DNA from: Phascolarctos cinereus
Taxonomy: Eukaryota; Chordata; Mammalia; Diprotodontia; Phascolarctidae
DNA: 64,000 nt
NCBI RefSeq assembly: GCF_002099425.1
Contig: NW_018344216.1
Location: 871,501 to 935,500, forward strand
Direction of reading: 5' to 3'
A program made the position numbers and the translations under genes. Positions 10,621 to 20,045 of the stretch are shown here, in pieces; the stretch's first letter is position 1; every line of letters starts with the position of its first letter. Under the pieces are notes generated by a model. That model did no database searches, was not told the DNA's origin, and worked only from the letters and a program-made list of their open reading frames with translations.

Positions 10621-10955
10621 TCTTGGATAACCTCTGCAAATGGATAATGAGATGGACCCAGCATTGAATAGGGAGAGGAGAATGAGATGGATTATATTTG
10701 GCCAATTACATAGCTCTTTCAAAGATAACATGCTGGTCCTGCTATCAAAGTCCATCTTCCTAATATCAATTCACTCATAATGATGTCATGTGGCTTCAAA
10801 TCAGAGAGCACCAGAATTTCAAAATAATCATTTTCAAGTAACGCAAAAGTCAACGGAAAGATGCAAAGCAGATGTGACCAGGCTTCATTCAATGTGTTGA
10901 CAATAATGTCTTCCACATGAAAAGTGATGTAAATGGTATTATCGAGGACATGTAT
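10621..10955. other. Unassigned sequence
   Basis: No family recognised. Plus-strand text near 10640-10720 could be an eroded LINE coding remnant, but I cannot place it. Confidence 0.3.
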
Positions 10956-11028
10956 GACTAGAAAAGAGTGCTTAGCATAGTTCCTGGCACATAGTAGGTG
11001 CTCAATAAGTGTTTATTAATTGATTGAT
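10956..11028 (+). mobile_element. LINE-2 3' terminus
   Basis: AGTGCTTAGCATAGTTCCTG, GCACATAGTAGGTGCTCAAT and a TTGATTGATTG end. Confidence 0.85.
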
Positions 11029-11435
11029 TGGTCTGACCAATAGTGACAGTAAGAATTAATACTTAGAAGCCACATATTCCACTAGAATCCATGAAACATT
11101 AAAAGCCCCAAGAGAAGTCTTCTAGTAGTTGAGTGGGGAACTCTAAGGAGGATTTATCTAAGGACACAGAAATGAATGTCACAGAATAAAATGATATGAG
11201 TAAATTGTACTCTCAAGACAATAAGATCATGGATCCATATATGTATCAAAGTAGTATAGAAATTGGGATTCCATACAGATCATAATTCCTTGACATCCTC
11301 TCCAAGCAGTTTGTGTTTATGTTTGCTACAGCCAAAAACTTTGTTATCCTGTTACCAGCATGATAATGAGCACCTCTACACTTTGTTAGGTTGGTACTCA
11401 GGAGACAGACATACAGGCCATCATAAGGTCTGAGA
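11029..11435. other. Unassigned sequence
   Basis: No family or exon recognised in about 400 bases. Confidence 0.3.
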
Positions 11436-11562
11436 GACAAAAGAATATAAGCTCCTTGAGGGCAGGGACTGTTTTATTTTTGTTTTTTTATCATCAACAG
11501 TTCCTAGAAGAGTGCTTGTCATATCATAGGTATTTAATAAAAGTTTGCTAAATGAATTCAGG
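11436..11562 (+). mobile_element. LINE-2 3' end
   Basis: TAAGCTCCTTGAGGGCAGGG, ACTGTTTTATTTTTG, AGAAGAGTGCTTGTCATATC and TATTTAATAAAAGTTTG: the L2 3' UTR in sense orientation. Confidence 0.85.
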
Positions 11563-11694
11563 AAGGCCTGTATTTGACTCTTCTTCAGTTTAGTGGAACC
11601 TTACAGAGTTTGTACTCTCTACTGGCATAGTGTTTAAGAACCCAGGGTCATATCCATGTCACAATAAAGCTTTGCCAAAATTGGGTTATCAGAA

Positions 11695-12055
11695 TTATTA
11701 TTTTTTAAAATAATTTTATTGATATGTTTTATAGTTACATGGCCTAAATGTCCCCTGTCATCTCTCTCTTTCCTCTCTCATAGAGAATCTTCCCTTATAA
11801 CAATTACCAAAAAAAAAAGGGAAGAAAATAAAAAGCAATCAATACATCAAAAAAAAAATCTGATAATATATACAATGTTCCATGCCTACAGACTCTCCAT
11901 CTCTGCAAAGGAATAGGAAGGAGTATCTTCTTATATCTCTTCTTTGGGGTCACAATTAATCTTTGTGATTTTGCAATATTCATTTTTGATCATTTTGGGG
12001 CAGTAATTATTTTGATCTACTTTGTTGTCATTCATCAGTATTATTGTTACATAAC
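11695..12055 (-). mobile_element. L1 3' end (antisense)
   Basis: Antisense L1 3' UTR of a marsupial subfamily: TTTTATTGATATGTTTTATA, TACATGGCCTAAATGTCCCC, TAATATATACAATGTTCCAT, ATCTCTGCAAAGGAATAGGA and CTTCTTTGGGGTCACAAT. It is 5'-truncated and carries A-rich internal runs. No ORF2 remains. Confidence 0.75.
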
Positions 12056-12756
12056 CAAGAAACTAGGTTTTCTGTTGAAGAGATAAGATTTATAGAATAT
12101 TTCATAAAAGATTGATGTCAGAGATTAGGGAGAAGACTATGACTATAAGTGTTATGGGTAGTGGGTTAATTCATTTTAGGATGTCAAGGAATGGAAATTC
12201 AGCCACACTCAATTCTAATCTGCTATTGGAATTTATTAATATCATATAAACCACTGGCAGAACATTCACTCATAAATCAAAAAAAAGAGGAGACAAGGGG
12301 ACATGTGTTTCCTCCCCAAGGCCACCCGTAGGTCCCAACCACACAAGTAACTGCAACCCAGGAAATTGATTCTGTCCAAACGACAGTGTGACTTGGGGCA
12401 TCCAGGGACTATACACAAGGAAGCTGGAGCCTTTACAATCATCCTAGACTGAACAGACCACAGGCACCTTTGAATACAGCAGTTATGAACAGGTCAGATA
12501 ATGATAAACAGAAGAATGGTAGAACTGCTTTGGTATCAGGGACTGCACTTCTGTACTCATCAGCCCTTTTCATTATCTCTGTCTACTTATCCCCTCCTTC
12601 CCTCCAAGGGAAAGGGCCTTGTCTAACCAACTTATATCAAATACCATTGCCAAGAGATATTATAAATTTCTCTGGAAATTTTTCAGACCAGTAAAGCATT
12701 TAATTGCCTGGGGACGGTTTAAGCTCTACCTCTCAATAAGCAATTGAATTAAATGA
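12056..12756. other. Unassigned sequence, 700 bases
   Basis: No recognised family. A plus-strand frame at 12470-12694 has no motif. GC content rises slightly around 12300-12450. An unrecognised old repeat is possible. Confidence 0.3.
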
Positions 12757-12850
12757 TCACAGAATCACAGATTCTCAAAGTTGGAAGTGGTTCAGAGACC
12801 ATCTAGTCAAACCCATACCTGATCAAAAACTGCTTCAAAAAGAAGTCCCA
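12757..12850 (-). mobile_element. CR1/L3 LINE 3' terminus (antisense)
   Basis: Begins ATCACAGAATCACAGATTCT, the reverse complement of the ATTCTGTG-type CR1 3' terminal repeat. It continues GTTGGAAGTGGTTCAGAGAC and CATCTAGTCAAACCCATACC, the hallmark CR1/L3 3' UTR. Further pieces of the same clade and orientation run to 17175. Confidence 0.75.
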
Positions 12851-13095
12851 TCAGCTAGGAGACAACAATGGATAGAGTACTGGTCTTGGAGTCAGACCTG
12901 GGTTCAAATCCAGCCTCAGACACTTACTAGCTGTGTAACCCTGGCCAAATCAATTAACCTCTGTTTTCCTCAGTTTTCTCAACTGTATAATGGAGGAAAT
13001 AACAGGGTTGTTGAGAGGATTAAATGAAATAATATTTGTAAAACTTCTAGCACAATGCCTGACACATAGTAAACACTGAATAAATTTGGATTGAT
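12851..13095 (+). mobile_element. MIR/THER1-type SINE (nearly complete)
   Basis: Head AACAATGGATAGAGTACTGG, CTTGGAGTCAGACCTGGG, GTTCAAATCCAGCCTCAGAC, CORE CTGTGTAACCCTGGCC, then AGGGTTGTTGAGAGGATTAA and CACAATGCCTGACACATAGT, an L2-type 3' tail. It interrupts the CR1/L3 element. Confidence 0.85.
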
Positions 13096-13190
13096 TCATT
13101 GGAACAGTGCAAACTTTGGAAACAGGAGGCCCTAGGTTTGAATCCTTCTTAGCTATCTGACTCTGGGAAACCAGAAAGGTTAAATTTTTG
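13096..13190 (+). mobile_element. Partial tRNA-head SINE
   Basis: TTTGGAAACAGGAGGCCCTA, GGTTTGAATCCTTCTTAGC and ATCTGACTCTGGG keep the head-to-CORE order but stop early. Confidence 0.55.
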
Positions 13191-13534
13191 TGTATAACAG
13201 AATGTTATAAAAAGATAAAACAATTCGTATTAACCCACAAAGTTGCAAAGCAGAAAAAGGAGAAAACAGGAGAGGCTGATAAAACTGCAAGATGATTTGT
13301 ACAGGAGAACTGAACTTTCTCAAAAATAAAATGTCTTTAGGGTAAGAAAAGGGACTTCTGTCAATATTATGTCAACTGGGAAATGATGTTTGGTAAAAAC
13401 AAGGTCAGACTTGTTCAAAGGTATAAAAACTGGAGTAATGGAATGGAATTTGGTAGTCTCTCTTGCCACCTACCTACATGAACGTATTCAGCCTCCATGC
13501 ATTCATGTAACAATCAATATTCTCACAAACTTTA
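13191..13534. other. Unassigned sequence inside the CR1/L3 mosaic
   Basis: Not CR1-like, with a TATAAAA at 13421-13427 and an A-run at 13538-13549. It may be an unrecognised insertion. No coding signal. Confidence 0.35.
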
Positions 13535-13992
13535 GGTAAAAAAAAAAAAGTTCCACACAAGGTGTCATCATCCTTTGCTTGGAAACTTCAAATCTGAAGG
13601 AACACAGAAACTCCCAATGCATCTTATTTTACTTTGGGATACTTCTAAATGCCAGAAATGGTTTCTTTCCATCAACTACAGATCTATCTTTCTCCAACTC
13701 CCACTCATTGTTTCTAGTTCTACCCTGTGAGGCCAAAAAACCAAAAAAAAACCAAAAAAAAAAAACAAAATCAAATTCCCCTTTTACATGACAGCCCTTT
13801 AAATATTGCAAACAGCTATCACGTCTCCAGGAAATCTTTTCTTCCCAAAGCATCCCCAGTTCCTTCAAAAGATCATCACATGGAATGGTCTAAAAGTCCC
13901 TTATCATCCTGATATCTGGACCTAGCTTCTCTTCAGCTCATCAACTTCCTTCTTAAAATATGGTGCCTAGAGCTGAATACCATACTGCAGAT
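13535..13992 (-). mobile_element. CR1/L3 LINE 3' region (antisense)
   Basis: The phrases TGTTTCTAGTTCTACCCTGT, TTTTACATGACAGCCCTTTA, AACAGCTATCACGTCTCCAG, CATCCCCAGTTCCTTCAAAA and TATGGTGCCTAGAGCTGAAT are the antisense CR1/L3 3' end in correct order. An A-rich expansion (13735-13770) lies inside it. Confidence 0.8.
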
Positions 13993-14098
13993 ACGGTTTG
14001 AGAATTTCACATAATTTCTCTGGTCTTCTGCTTCCTCATCTGTAAAATGGGGGAATTAGATTAAATGATCACTGAGGCCCCTTCCAACCTATAACCTT
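13993..14098 (+). mobile_element. MIR-type SINE 3' part
   Basis: CTTCCTCATCTGTAAAATGG, GGGAATTAGATTAAATGATC and GGCCCCTTCCAACCTATAA form the usual CORE-to-tail segment. Confidence 0.75.
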
Positions 14099-14165
14099 TC
14101 TTTGTTGTAGACATGATGCCTTCTCTTGATACACCTTAAAGTTAACTTAGCTTTTTTTTTTCTGA

Positions 14166-14300
14166 CATAAATGAATGAATGAATGAAGCATTCATTAAGT
14201 GTCCAGTATGAGCAAAGTGCTGCTGAGGATACAAATAGAAATGTAAGATGGTCCCTGATCTCAAGCAACTCACATTCTTCTAATAGAGAAGACAATAAAG
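14166..14300 (-). mobile_element. LINE-2 3' end (antisense)
   Basis: TGAATGAATGAATGAAGCAT, TCATTAAGTGTCCAGTATGA, GCTGAGGATACAAATAGAAA, GTCCCTGATCTCAAGCAACT and CATTCTTCTAATAGAG: antisense L2. Confidence 0.8.
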
Positions 14301-14858
14301 TACATAGGAAATATTTCAGCTGTAAATTAGAGGGAAAAGTACCATGATCCTTAGGGTGCAGCAGCAAAGCAGATATTAATACCTCCTCTTTAATGCCATT
14401 TCCACTGACAAAATCATAACTTCTGATGTTCAGCCATTTGGTAGTGATGAGGACTTTGGTGACAAAAACTTTTTTTTTCTGGTTCTTCAGTAGCACCCAC
14501 ACAAGTAGGCTACATCTTTGTAGGTAGTGCTTCCCAGGATGATGGCTGCACTCTTCTTGAATTTTCTGTCATGAATCAGGAACCTTGGCATCCAGCAGAA
14601 TCATTTCAATTCTGAAACTAATACTTGTCAGTATCCGTCCCCTTGGAGCTCCTCCTTCCCTCTGCCTGAGGGTGGAGATGATCTCTCCTCCTAGAACCGC
14701 CATTTGAAAAGGGAGGACAAGGCAATATCTCTTCACTTCCCACTCACTACACTCTTGTGGACTTTTCCATCATGCCATCATGCCACACCTCTCCTCCTCT
14801 TTTCTGCTTACAAAATACAAATATGCACTATACCAAAAGTTATATTGTCTTTTCCCAT
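14301..14858. other. Unassigned sequence
   Basis: No clear family. TGCTTCCCAGGATGATGGCTG (14527) resembles GCTTTCCCAGATGATGGCTG at 15176, hinting at a shared unclassified repeat or a duplication. A 137-codon minus-strand frame across 14089-14502 is built from L2 and SINE sequence and is not a gene. Confidence 0.35.
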
Positions 14859-14975
14859 TAGACAGTAAGATTCTTGGGGACAAGAGTTGCCTTTTGCCTT
14901 TCTTTGTATCCCCAGTGCTTAACACAATAACTGGTAAGTAGTAGACACTTAATAAATGTTGATTGATTGATTGAG
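14859..14975 (+). mobile_element. LINE-2 3' end
   Basis: ATTAGACAGTAAGATTCTTG, TTTGCCTTTCTTTGTATCCC, CAGTGCTTAACACAATAACT, TAGTAGACACTTAATAAATG and TTGATTGATTGATTG. Confidence 0.9.
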
Positions 14976-15300
14976 AACATTGGGCTAGAAGTATGGTTAT
15001 TCCCAAGGCTCTTGGGTTCAGGGTCCCAGGCTGTCTCCATCAAGATCTGGCACATGCTGTCTCCTCTTTCTCCCTCAAGGTGCCCTTCTGTTTCAGCTAG
15101 GCTGGCTTGTCTGCCCTTTATATGGCAGTTGATTGGCAGTTGGTAGGGATGGCTGGCCCCTTCTTTGTACAAGTTGCTTTCCCAGATGATGGCTGTCATG
15201 TCATCAACAGTATTACATTTGCAGTCCCCTAAAAGCTACAGACACTTTTCAGACAGACTGTTGTCTAACCTGCTCCATCTTATAATTCTCAAGTTGATTT
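14976..15300. other. Unassigned sequence
   Basis: GC-richer than its surroundings. A minus-strand frame (15199 to 14976, partly running into the L2) has unremarkable residues and no known motif. It is not called as a gene. Confidence 0.35.
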
Positions 15301-15655
15301 TTTTAAAGCAAAATATAAAGTTTTAGGTTTACTTTTATCAGATTTTATCTTCTAAGACACTGTCCATCCTTCTAGCCTATTGAGAACTTTTTGGATTCTG
15401 ACTCATCCCTCAACATACTAGTTATTCTTTCCAGCCTTCTGCAATTTGCAAATTTGAACAGCATCTATATCTTCATCAAGGTTCCTAGACAGCACTGAGA
15501 CAGGAAAGATCCCTGAAGAACTCCACTACAAACCTCCCTCCAAGATGAAATCAGCCCATTAGTGACTACTTGGAGTCCAGTTATTCAACCTATTCCCAGT
15601 TCACATAATTAGCTCTATAATCAACTGGCCCACATCTCCATTTTTTCCATTACAT
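15301..15655 (-). mobile_element. CR1/L3 LINE segment (antisense)
   Basis: TTCTGCAATTTGCAAATTTG, TAGACAGCACTGAGACAGGA, CCCTGAAGAACTCCACTAC and TTATTCAACCTATTCCCAGT are antisense CR1/L3 phrases, upstream (in element terms) of the segment at 13535. Confidence 0.7.
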
Positions 15656-15663
15656 ATTTTATT

Positions 15664-15770
15664 GAGTTATGGACGTGAACTCAAGAAGACCTGTGTTCAA
15701 ATCTTACTTAATAACTGTGTGACTAGGGTAAGGCACAACTTCTTTGAGCCACAATTTGCTCATCTGTAAT
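15664..15770 (+). mobile_element. Partial MIR-type SINE
   Basis: GTGAACTCAAGAAGACCTGT, GTTCAAATCTTACTTAATAA and CTGTGTGACTAGGGTAAGGC, ending at CTCATCTGTAATAAC. Confidence 0.75.
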
Positions 15771-16015
15771 AACAATAATAGCAAACATTTATATATCACT
15801 TTGTCTGCAAAGAGCTTTACATGTATTACCTCATTTTATATTCGCAACTGCTTTAGGAGATGGGTACTGTTATTATCCCCCATATTACAGATGAGGAAAC
15901 TGAGGCCTAGAGAGGGTAAGTGACTTGCCCAGGATCACATAGCCAGTAAGTATCTGAAGCTAGATTTAAACTCAGATCTTCCTGACTCCAGGTCCAGACC
16001 TCTATCTAATATTAG
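15771..16015 (-). mobile_element. MIR/THER1-type SINE (antisense, nearly complete)
   Basis: AATAATAGCAAACATTTATA, CTGCAAAGAGCTTTACATGT, ATTACAGATGAGGAAACTGA, TTGCCCAGGATCACATAGCC and CTTCCTGACTCCAGGTCCAG, in full antisense order. Its head (right end) merges into the inverted-repeat cluster at 16013. Confidence 0.9.
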
Positions 16016-16112
16016 AGGTCTAGACCTCTATACCAATACCTCTAGTATTTACTTCCCAATAATCCTGTGAAGTAAATACCTCTATTATTTACTTCACAGG
16101 ATTATTGGGAAG
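16013..16112. repeat. Clustered perfect inverted repeats (template-switch signature)
   Basis: An 18-bp perfect palindrome (TAGAGGTCTAGACCTCTA, 16013-16030) is followed by a perfect 27-bp inverted repeat. Its arms are 16052-16078 and 16086-16112, separated by a 7-base loop (CCTCTAT). In addition, ACCTCTA-TATTTACTTC occurs twice in direct orientation (16038 and 16078). The right arm continues into ordinary SINE 3' tail sequence, so the left arm is probably the inverted copy. Confidence 0.9.
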
Positions 16113-16192
16113 CTCAATGAAATAATATAAAGTAAACATTTGCAAACTTTAAAAACACTATTTGTATGCTAATTATTATTATTGCATAAGAA
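16076..16192 (+). mobile_element. MIR/THER1-type SINE 3' tail
   Basis: TTCACAGGATTATTGGGAAG, AATGAAATAATATAAAGTAA, TTTGCAAACTTTAAAAACAC and ATTATTATTATTG parallel the THER1/MIR tail (CACAGGGTTGTTGTGAGGA ... TATTATTATT). Confidence 0.75.
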
Positions 16193-16263
16193 ACTGTGTT
16201 AACTACATCTATAACATTGCTACAACAATCTACTGGTCTGATATCCCTATCAAAAAAAGGAAA

Positions 16264-16420
16264 CAAGGGGCCGCTATGTAGTGCAGTGGATAGAGCACTG
16301 GCACTGAAGTCAGGAGGACCTGAATTCAAATCTGACATCAGGCATATAACACTCACTAGCTGTGTGACCCTGGGCAAGTCACAACACCAATTGCCTTCCC
16401 CCCACAAAAAAAAAAAAGGG
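16264..16420 (+). mobile_element. tRNA-derived CORE-SINE, short poly(A) form
   Basis: Head GGGGCCGCTATGTAGTGCAG, TGGATAGAGCACTGGCAC, GAATTCAAATCTGACATCAG, CTGTGTGACCCTGGGCAAGT, then a C-rich joint and an A-tail (16407-16418). The flanks GGAAACAA and GGGAACAA are a likely duplication. Because it ends in poly(A) it is presumably mobilised by L1. Confidence 0.9.
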
Positions 16421-16429
16421 AACAAAATG

Positions 16430-16640
16430 AACTGGATTTTGGGGACTTGTTCCTTTTCTAGGATTTCAATAGGCATCCCTTCAATAAGAAATTCTAAAAT
16501 TTTGCCAGGAATTGGAGTCAAGCATACCAGCCTATAGCTTCAGATTCTACCTTTCCAGTCTTCTCATACCATAATCCCCAATATGTACTCTTCAATCCAG
16601 TTGACACTAGCCTCTGGGCTCTTCTATAAACTCAACACTC
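16430..16640 (-). mobile_element. CR1/L3 LINE segment (antisense)
   Basis: GGATTTCAATAGGCATCCCT, TTTTGCCAGGAATTGGAGTC and AAGCATACCAGCCTATAGCT: the antisense CR1/L3 reverse-transcriptase region. It continues the mosaic. Confidence 0.7.
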
Positions 16641-16689
16641 CAACTCTCTGCTCTGGGGATTCCCCCATACCAATGCTCTCCTTTCTCCA

Positions 16690-16962
16690 CTCCGATTGAT
16701 TTCCCCGGCTCAACTAAAGTTAAGTCTCACCTAAAATCCCATCTTCTACAGAAAACCTTCCTTTTAATTCCAATGTTCTCCTTCTTTTAATTATTTCCTG
16801 TTTTTCTCATTTATAGATTAGATTGTAAGCTCCTTGAGAGCAGAGACTTTCACCTTTTTTTTTAATCTTTCACCTCTTTTTTTTTTTATCACCAGTGCTT
16901 AGCACAGAGAATGGCACATACTAGGCATTCAAGACATGTTTGTTAATTGATTAGTTGACTCT
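16690..16962 (+). mobile_element. LINE-2 3' end
   Basis: AAGTCTCACCTAAAATCCCA, CTTCTACAGAAAACCTTCC, TTAGATTGTAAGCTCCTTGA, CAGTGCTTAGCACAGAGAAT and TTTGTTAATTGATTAG. Two T-runs interrupt it. Confidence 0.85.
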
Positions 16963-17175
16963 ACTCTCTACCTTTTTTGAAAATTGGGACATTTACTCTT
17001 CTTCAATGCCAATGGGACCTCCCTTTTCTCCATGATCTTTCAAAGATCATTGACAATCATGTACATCAGTAATTTCAGTAACATGGCACTTAATTGACCT
17101 GGGCACTACAACTTCAACTGTTCAAGGGCACCTAGTTACTACCTCTGACTTATCTTGGGTTTTAATTTTTAATTC
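16963..17175 (-). mobile_element. CR1/L3 LINE segment (antisense)
   Basis: CTACCTTTTTTGAAAATTGG, GCCAATGGGACCTCCCTTTT, CATGATCTTTCAAAGATCAT and GTTCAAGGGCACCTAGTTAC follow on from 16430-16640. The L2 at 16690 has split the element. Confidence 0.7.
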
Positions 17176-17641
17176 CCTATTTTTTTAATTACAAAGAACA
17201 TTTTAATACAGGTATGTGAATACAGGTATGAGCTGATTACATCAAGAGCATAAGAGAGGAAGAGAAGGCAGTGTCAAGGAATCAGGTGGAGTTAATTGGG
17301 GAGGTGTGCTAGATGAGTTGAATTATCAGTTGATCTTGGGTTGACAAAGAAGTACAGAATGCTAGGACAAGCCTGGGGCAGGAGGAGCCAAGGTGATAAG
17401 CACAGGAAACACAGCTGATTCTCAGGACCCCTTGATGATGGGTTTGCCTATGCTGGTCAGTTATCAGTCTGTGGGGCTCCTCCAAACCCCAGTGCCATGT
17501 CCTTCCTATTTTTGTTCTGTTCTATCTAATTTAAAATCTGCTTGGTTTTTTTTTTTTAACAAAAAGGACGTATGAAAATAATTCATCCTAGGAAGAAAAT
17601 AAAAATTGGGTATTTCAAATTTCTGTTTTTATATTTGCCAG

Positions 17642-17644
<3 letters not shown>
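17176..17644. other. Unassigned sequence
   Basis: No family recognised. T-run at 17547-17557. No supportable exon. Confidence 0.35.

Positions 17645-17698
<54 letters not shown>
17645..17698. repeat. (CA)n microsatellite
   Basis: About 27 uninterrupted CA units, a likely polymorphic marker. Confidence 0.98.
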
Positions 17699-17699
<1 letters not shown>

Positions 17700-18019
17700 T
17701 GAAAAAGCACTTCCTTAACGACTCTCTGATATTAACTAGAAGGCAAGGCAAACAAAGAGATTTATGCACACCAAACCAAAGGTGTTTGCCCCTGTGGTAG
17801 AGGAGAACTATTTCAAAAACCAGCTTGAAGGAGAACAATGTCTTCCAAATGTTTCTGTTAGCAGAGACATTCTTGTCTTGCTCTGATTGTATCAAGTCCT
17901 GGAACAATGCAGAAGTTCCTGGTAAAGATCCCCAATTTCTAAAAAAAATTTGGCTTGACTATTCACATAGAAAATACCAAATAGACAAAGAGCTTCTGTG
18001 GCTCAAATTATGACACACA

Positions 18020-18600
18020 GGTGGATGGGCAATTATAGAGCATGCAAAGCTCTTCTAATAATCCCAGGCTTCTCCCAGAAAGGATCATCTTTTTATTATC
18101 AATATTCTAACAAGTTTTTTTTATAGTTAGTTCTTCTAAGATGCAGCATATGCTTTTCTAAAAATAACCGCACTATGCAAAATTGTGCAATAAAAACCAC
18201 AGGGCTTATGGGAAAAATGGGTTTAGGGGCACAACACTCATAAACTTTATCAGCGACACATAAAAAAAGATAGGAACCTAGTTAAAAAAACAGTAGCACA
18301 GATTTATACATATCACACGGTTAAGAAATACAAGAATCCTACAATAAATGGTAGCAGCCACTTCATCAGGCTGCTGCTTGGCCTGTACCCTAGTTCCCAC
18401 AGGGCCCAGGCTAGACAAGTCAGTGGGTGAGAGTGCGTCCTGTATAGGTCTCAGCTACAGGAGAAGGAGTTCAGGGGCTGTACTTTGGCCTCTGATCCTG
18501 GTACTTTGGCCACTGTGGAAGGTAAGGATAGAGAGGTGGGAAGGGTGGGTGTTGTGGGCGGGGCGGGAGGGGGGAAGGGGGCAGAAGGGCTAACCAGTCC
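18020..18600 (-). other. Candidate terminal exon plus 3' UTR (unproven)
   Basis: On the minus strand a long pyrimidine-rich tract (18590 to 18515, ending CTTACCTTCCACAG) precedes an open stretch from 18512. It encodes VAKVPGSEAKVQPLNSFSCS and then TGA. About 400 bases of non-repetitive, UTR-like sequence follow, with an AATAAA at 18097-18092. The block is GC-rich (18340-18600) in an AT-rich window and matches no repeat I know. I recognise no protein family and find no partner exons, so this could equally be chance or an unknown repeat. Confidence 0.25.
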
Positions 18601-18724
18601 TCTGACTACAGCAAGTACTGCACCAGAAAATGTACAATAAATCTGGAACTTTACCTTTCAAAGGACCTGAAGTTTGTCAAAGTGGACATCAGAAGGGCTG
18701 CAGCTTGTGAGTTTTTGTGAAATG

Positions 18725-19113
18725 ATATAGTTTTCTGCATTCTCCACTCTTTCTCTTAATTGTACATCATTCTGCACTTAAGGCAAAAGTGGCAGTGTCA
18801 GAGACTCCATTCAAGGGTACTGACAAGTAATAAAAAGCCATTGTCATAAATTTGATCTGTAACATGGACTTGTGGCTTGGAACCCCAAAATAGCATCCTG
18901 TTTTCAAGGTCTTTCATCAAGCAGGCAGGGAGCTATCTCTAGTCCTCCTGATCTACATCTTGCCACTGGACCCAGATGGTTCCAGAGGAGAAAGTGAGGC
19001 TGGTGACTTTGCACAGCCTTCCCTCACTTAAATCTAATTCACTTGCATGTGATGGCATCAGCTTTCTGATGCCATGGTTCTCTTCAAGAACGAAAGACAA
19101 ATGACAAACAATC
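18725..19113 (+). mobile_element. SINE-like element with RTE tail (long copy)
   Basis: From TTTTCTGCATTCTCCACTCT through GGCAGTGTCAGAGACTCCAT, GTAACATGGACTTGTGGCTT and CTTGCCACTGGACCCAGATG to TCTTCAAGAACGAAAGACAA, it is collinear with the reverse complement of 44251-44635. It has no tRNA-like head. The 3' tail matches the RTE LINE at 210, so it is probably a non-autonomous RTE passenger. Confidence 0.8.
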
Positions 19114-19345
19114 ATAAGCAAACTCAAAATTCACTTTATACTCAAATTGTCCTCTAATATATCGATCATGATGGGACAAATTTGTGTTTTCAAAACAAAG
19201 GTTATAGCAGAACTATATCCATACAATATGGAGACATGGAATATAACAGTCTTTGAAGAACTGAAAATGAGTATCGTATCATACAAAGGACAATAGAGTT
19301 CACACAGTGGGTGTGAGAAGGCGCTAACATATAACTCAGTCAAAT

Positions 19346-19575
19346 AAGCATTTAATAAGTGCCTCCTGCATGCCAGACACTGTGTTAAGCACTACAAATA
19401 TAAAAAGAGGCAAAAGATAAGCCCTGCCTTCTAGGTGCTCACAATCTAATGAGATGACAGGCAAACAAATATGTACAAACAAGGTATATGCAAGATAAAT
19501 GGGAAACATTTAATAAATAATTTATTAAATTTAAATTAAATTTAAAATAATTTAATAGGAAGTATTTAATAAATA

Positions 19576-19607
<32 letters not shown>

Positions 19608-20045
19608 AATGTAGTAAATAAATAAATAAATAAAACTAGGAAATAAGGAAGGCACTTAGAGTTAAGAGGGGTTGGGAAAGGCTCCCTGTAGAAGGTGAGA
19701 TTTTAGATGGGATAAGAAGGAAGCCAGAGAGGTCAGTAGGCTAAAATGAAGAAAGAGAGCATTCCAAGTTTGGAAGAATGCCAGAAAAAAATGTCCAGAG
19801 CCAAGAGATGGGATGTCTTATTCTTGGAACAGCCAGGAAGCCAGTGTCACTGGACCAAAAAGTATGTGTTGGGTAGCAAGGTATGAGAAAACTGGAATGG
19901 AAGAGGGGGATTAGATTATGAAGGGCTTTGAATACCAAACAGGGAGTATTATATTTGATCCTAAAGGTGACTGGGAGTTATTGGAGTCTCAGTAGAGGGG
20001 TGACATGGTTGGACCTGACTGAGTAAAAATAAAGTGAGGAAAGCT
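19346..20045 (-). mobile_element. LINE-2 3' region with reverse-transcriptase C-terminus
   Basis: Antisense L2: AAGCATTTAATAAGTGCCTC, CATGCCAGACACTGTGTTAA and TAGGTGCTCACAATCTAATG. Minus-strand codons at 19938-19741 read FKALHNLIP followed by a proline- and serine-rich stretch, the L2 ORF2 C-terminus (KALHDLAPAYL type). An internal (TAAA)n tract at about 19573-19633 expanded inside it. Dead copy. Confidence 0.9.
19573..19633. repeat. (AAAT)n microsatellite inside L2
   Basis: Roughly 7 plus 4 AAAT units, interrupted by TAATGTAGT. Confidence 0.9.

Noticed and set aside
10439-10755. Minus-strand His-Thr and Tyr-Ile repeat frames
   Set aside because: Translations of TG/TA microsatellites. The same applies to 17606-17907 and 35704-35931.
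12056-12756. Possible LTR
   Set aside because: No convincing TG...CA ends, no paired target duplication and no polyadenylation layout.
14089-14502. 137-codon minus-strand open frame
   Set aside because: Runs through a SINE tail and an antisense L2 end. Chance frame.
16114-16537. Open frames of 113-135 codons on both strands
   Set aside because: They cross a MIR tail, a poly(A) SINE and a CR1/L3 piece; composed of repeats.
18340-18600. CpG island promoter
   Set aside because: G-rich, but only a handful of CpGs in about 260 bases, all near 18430 and 18550; too few for an island.
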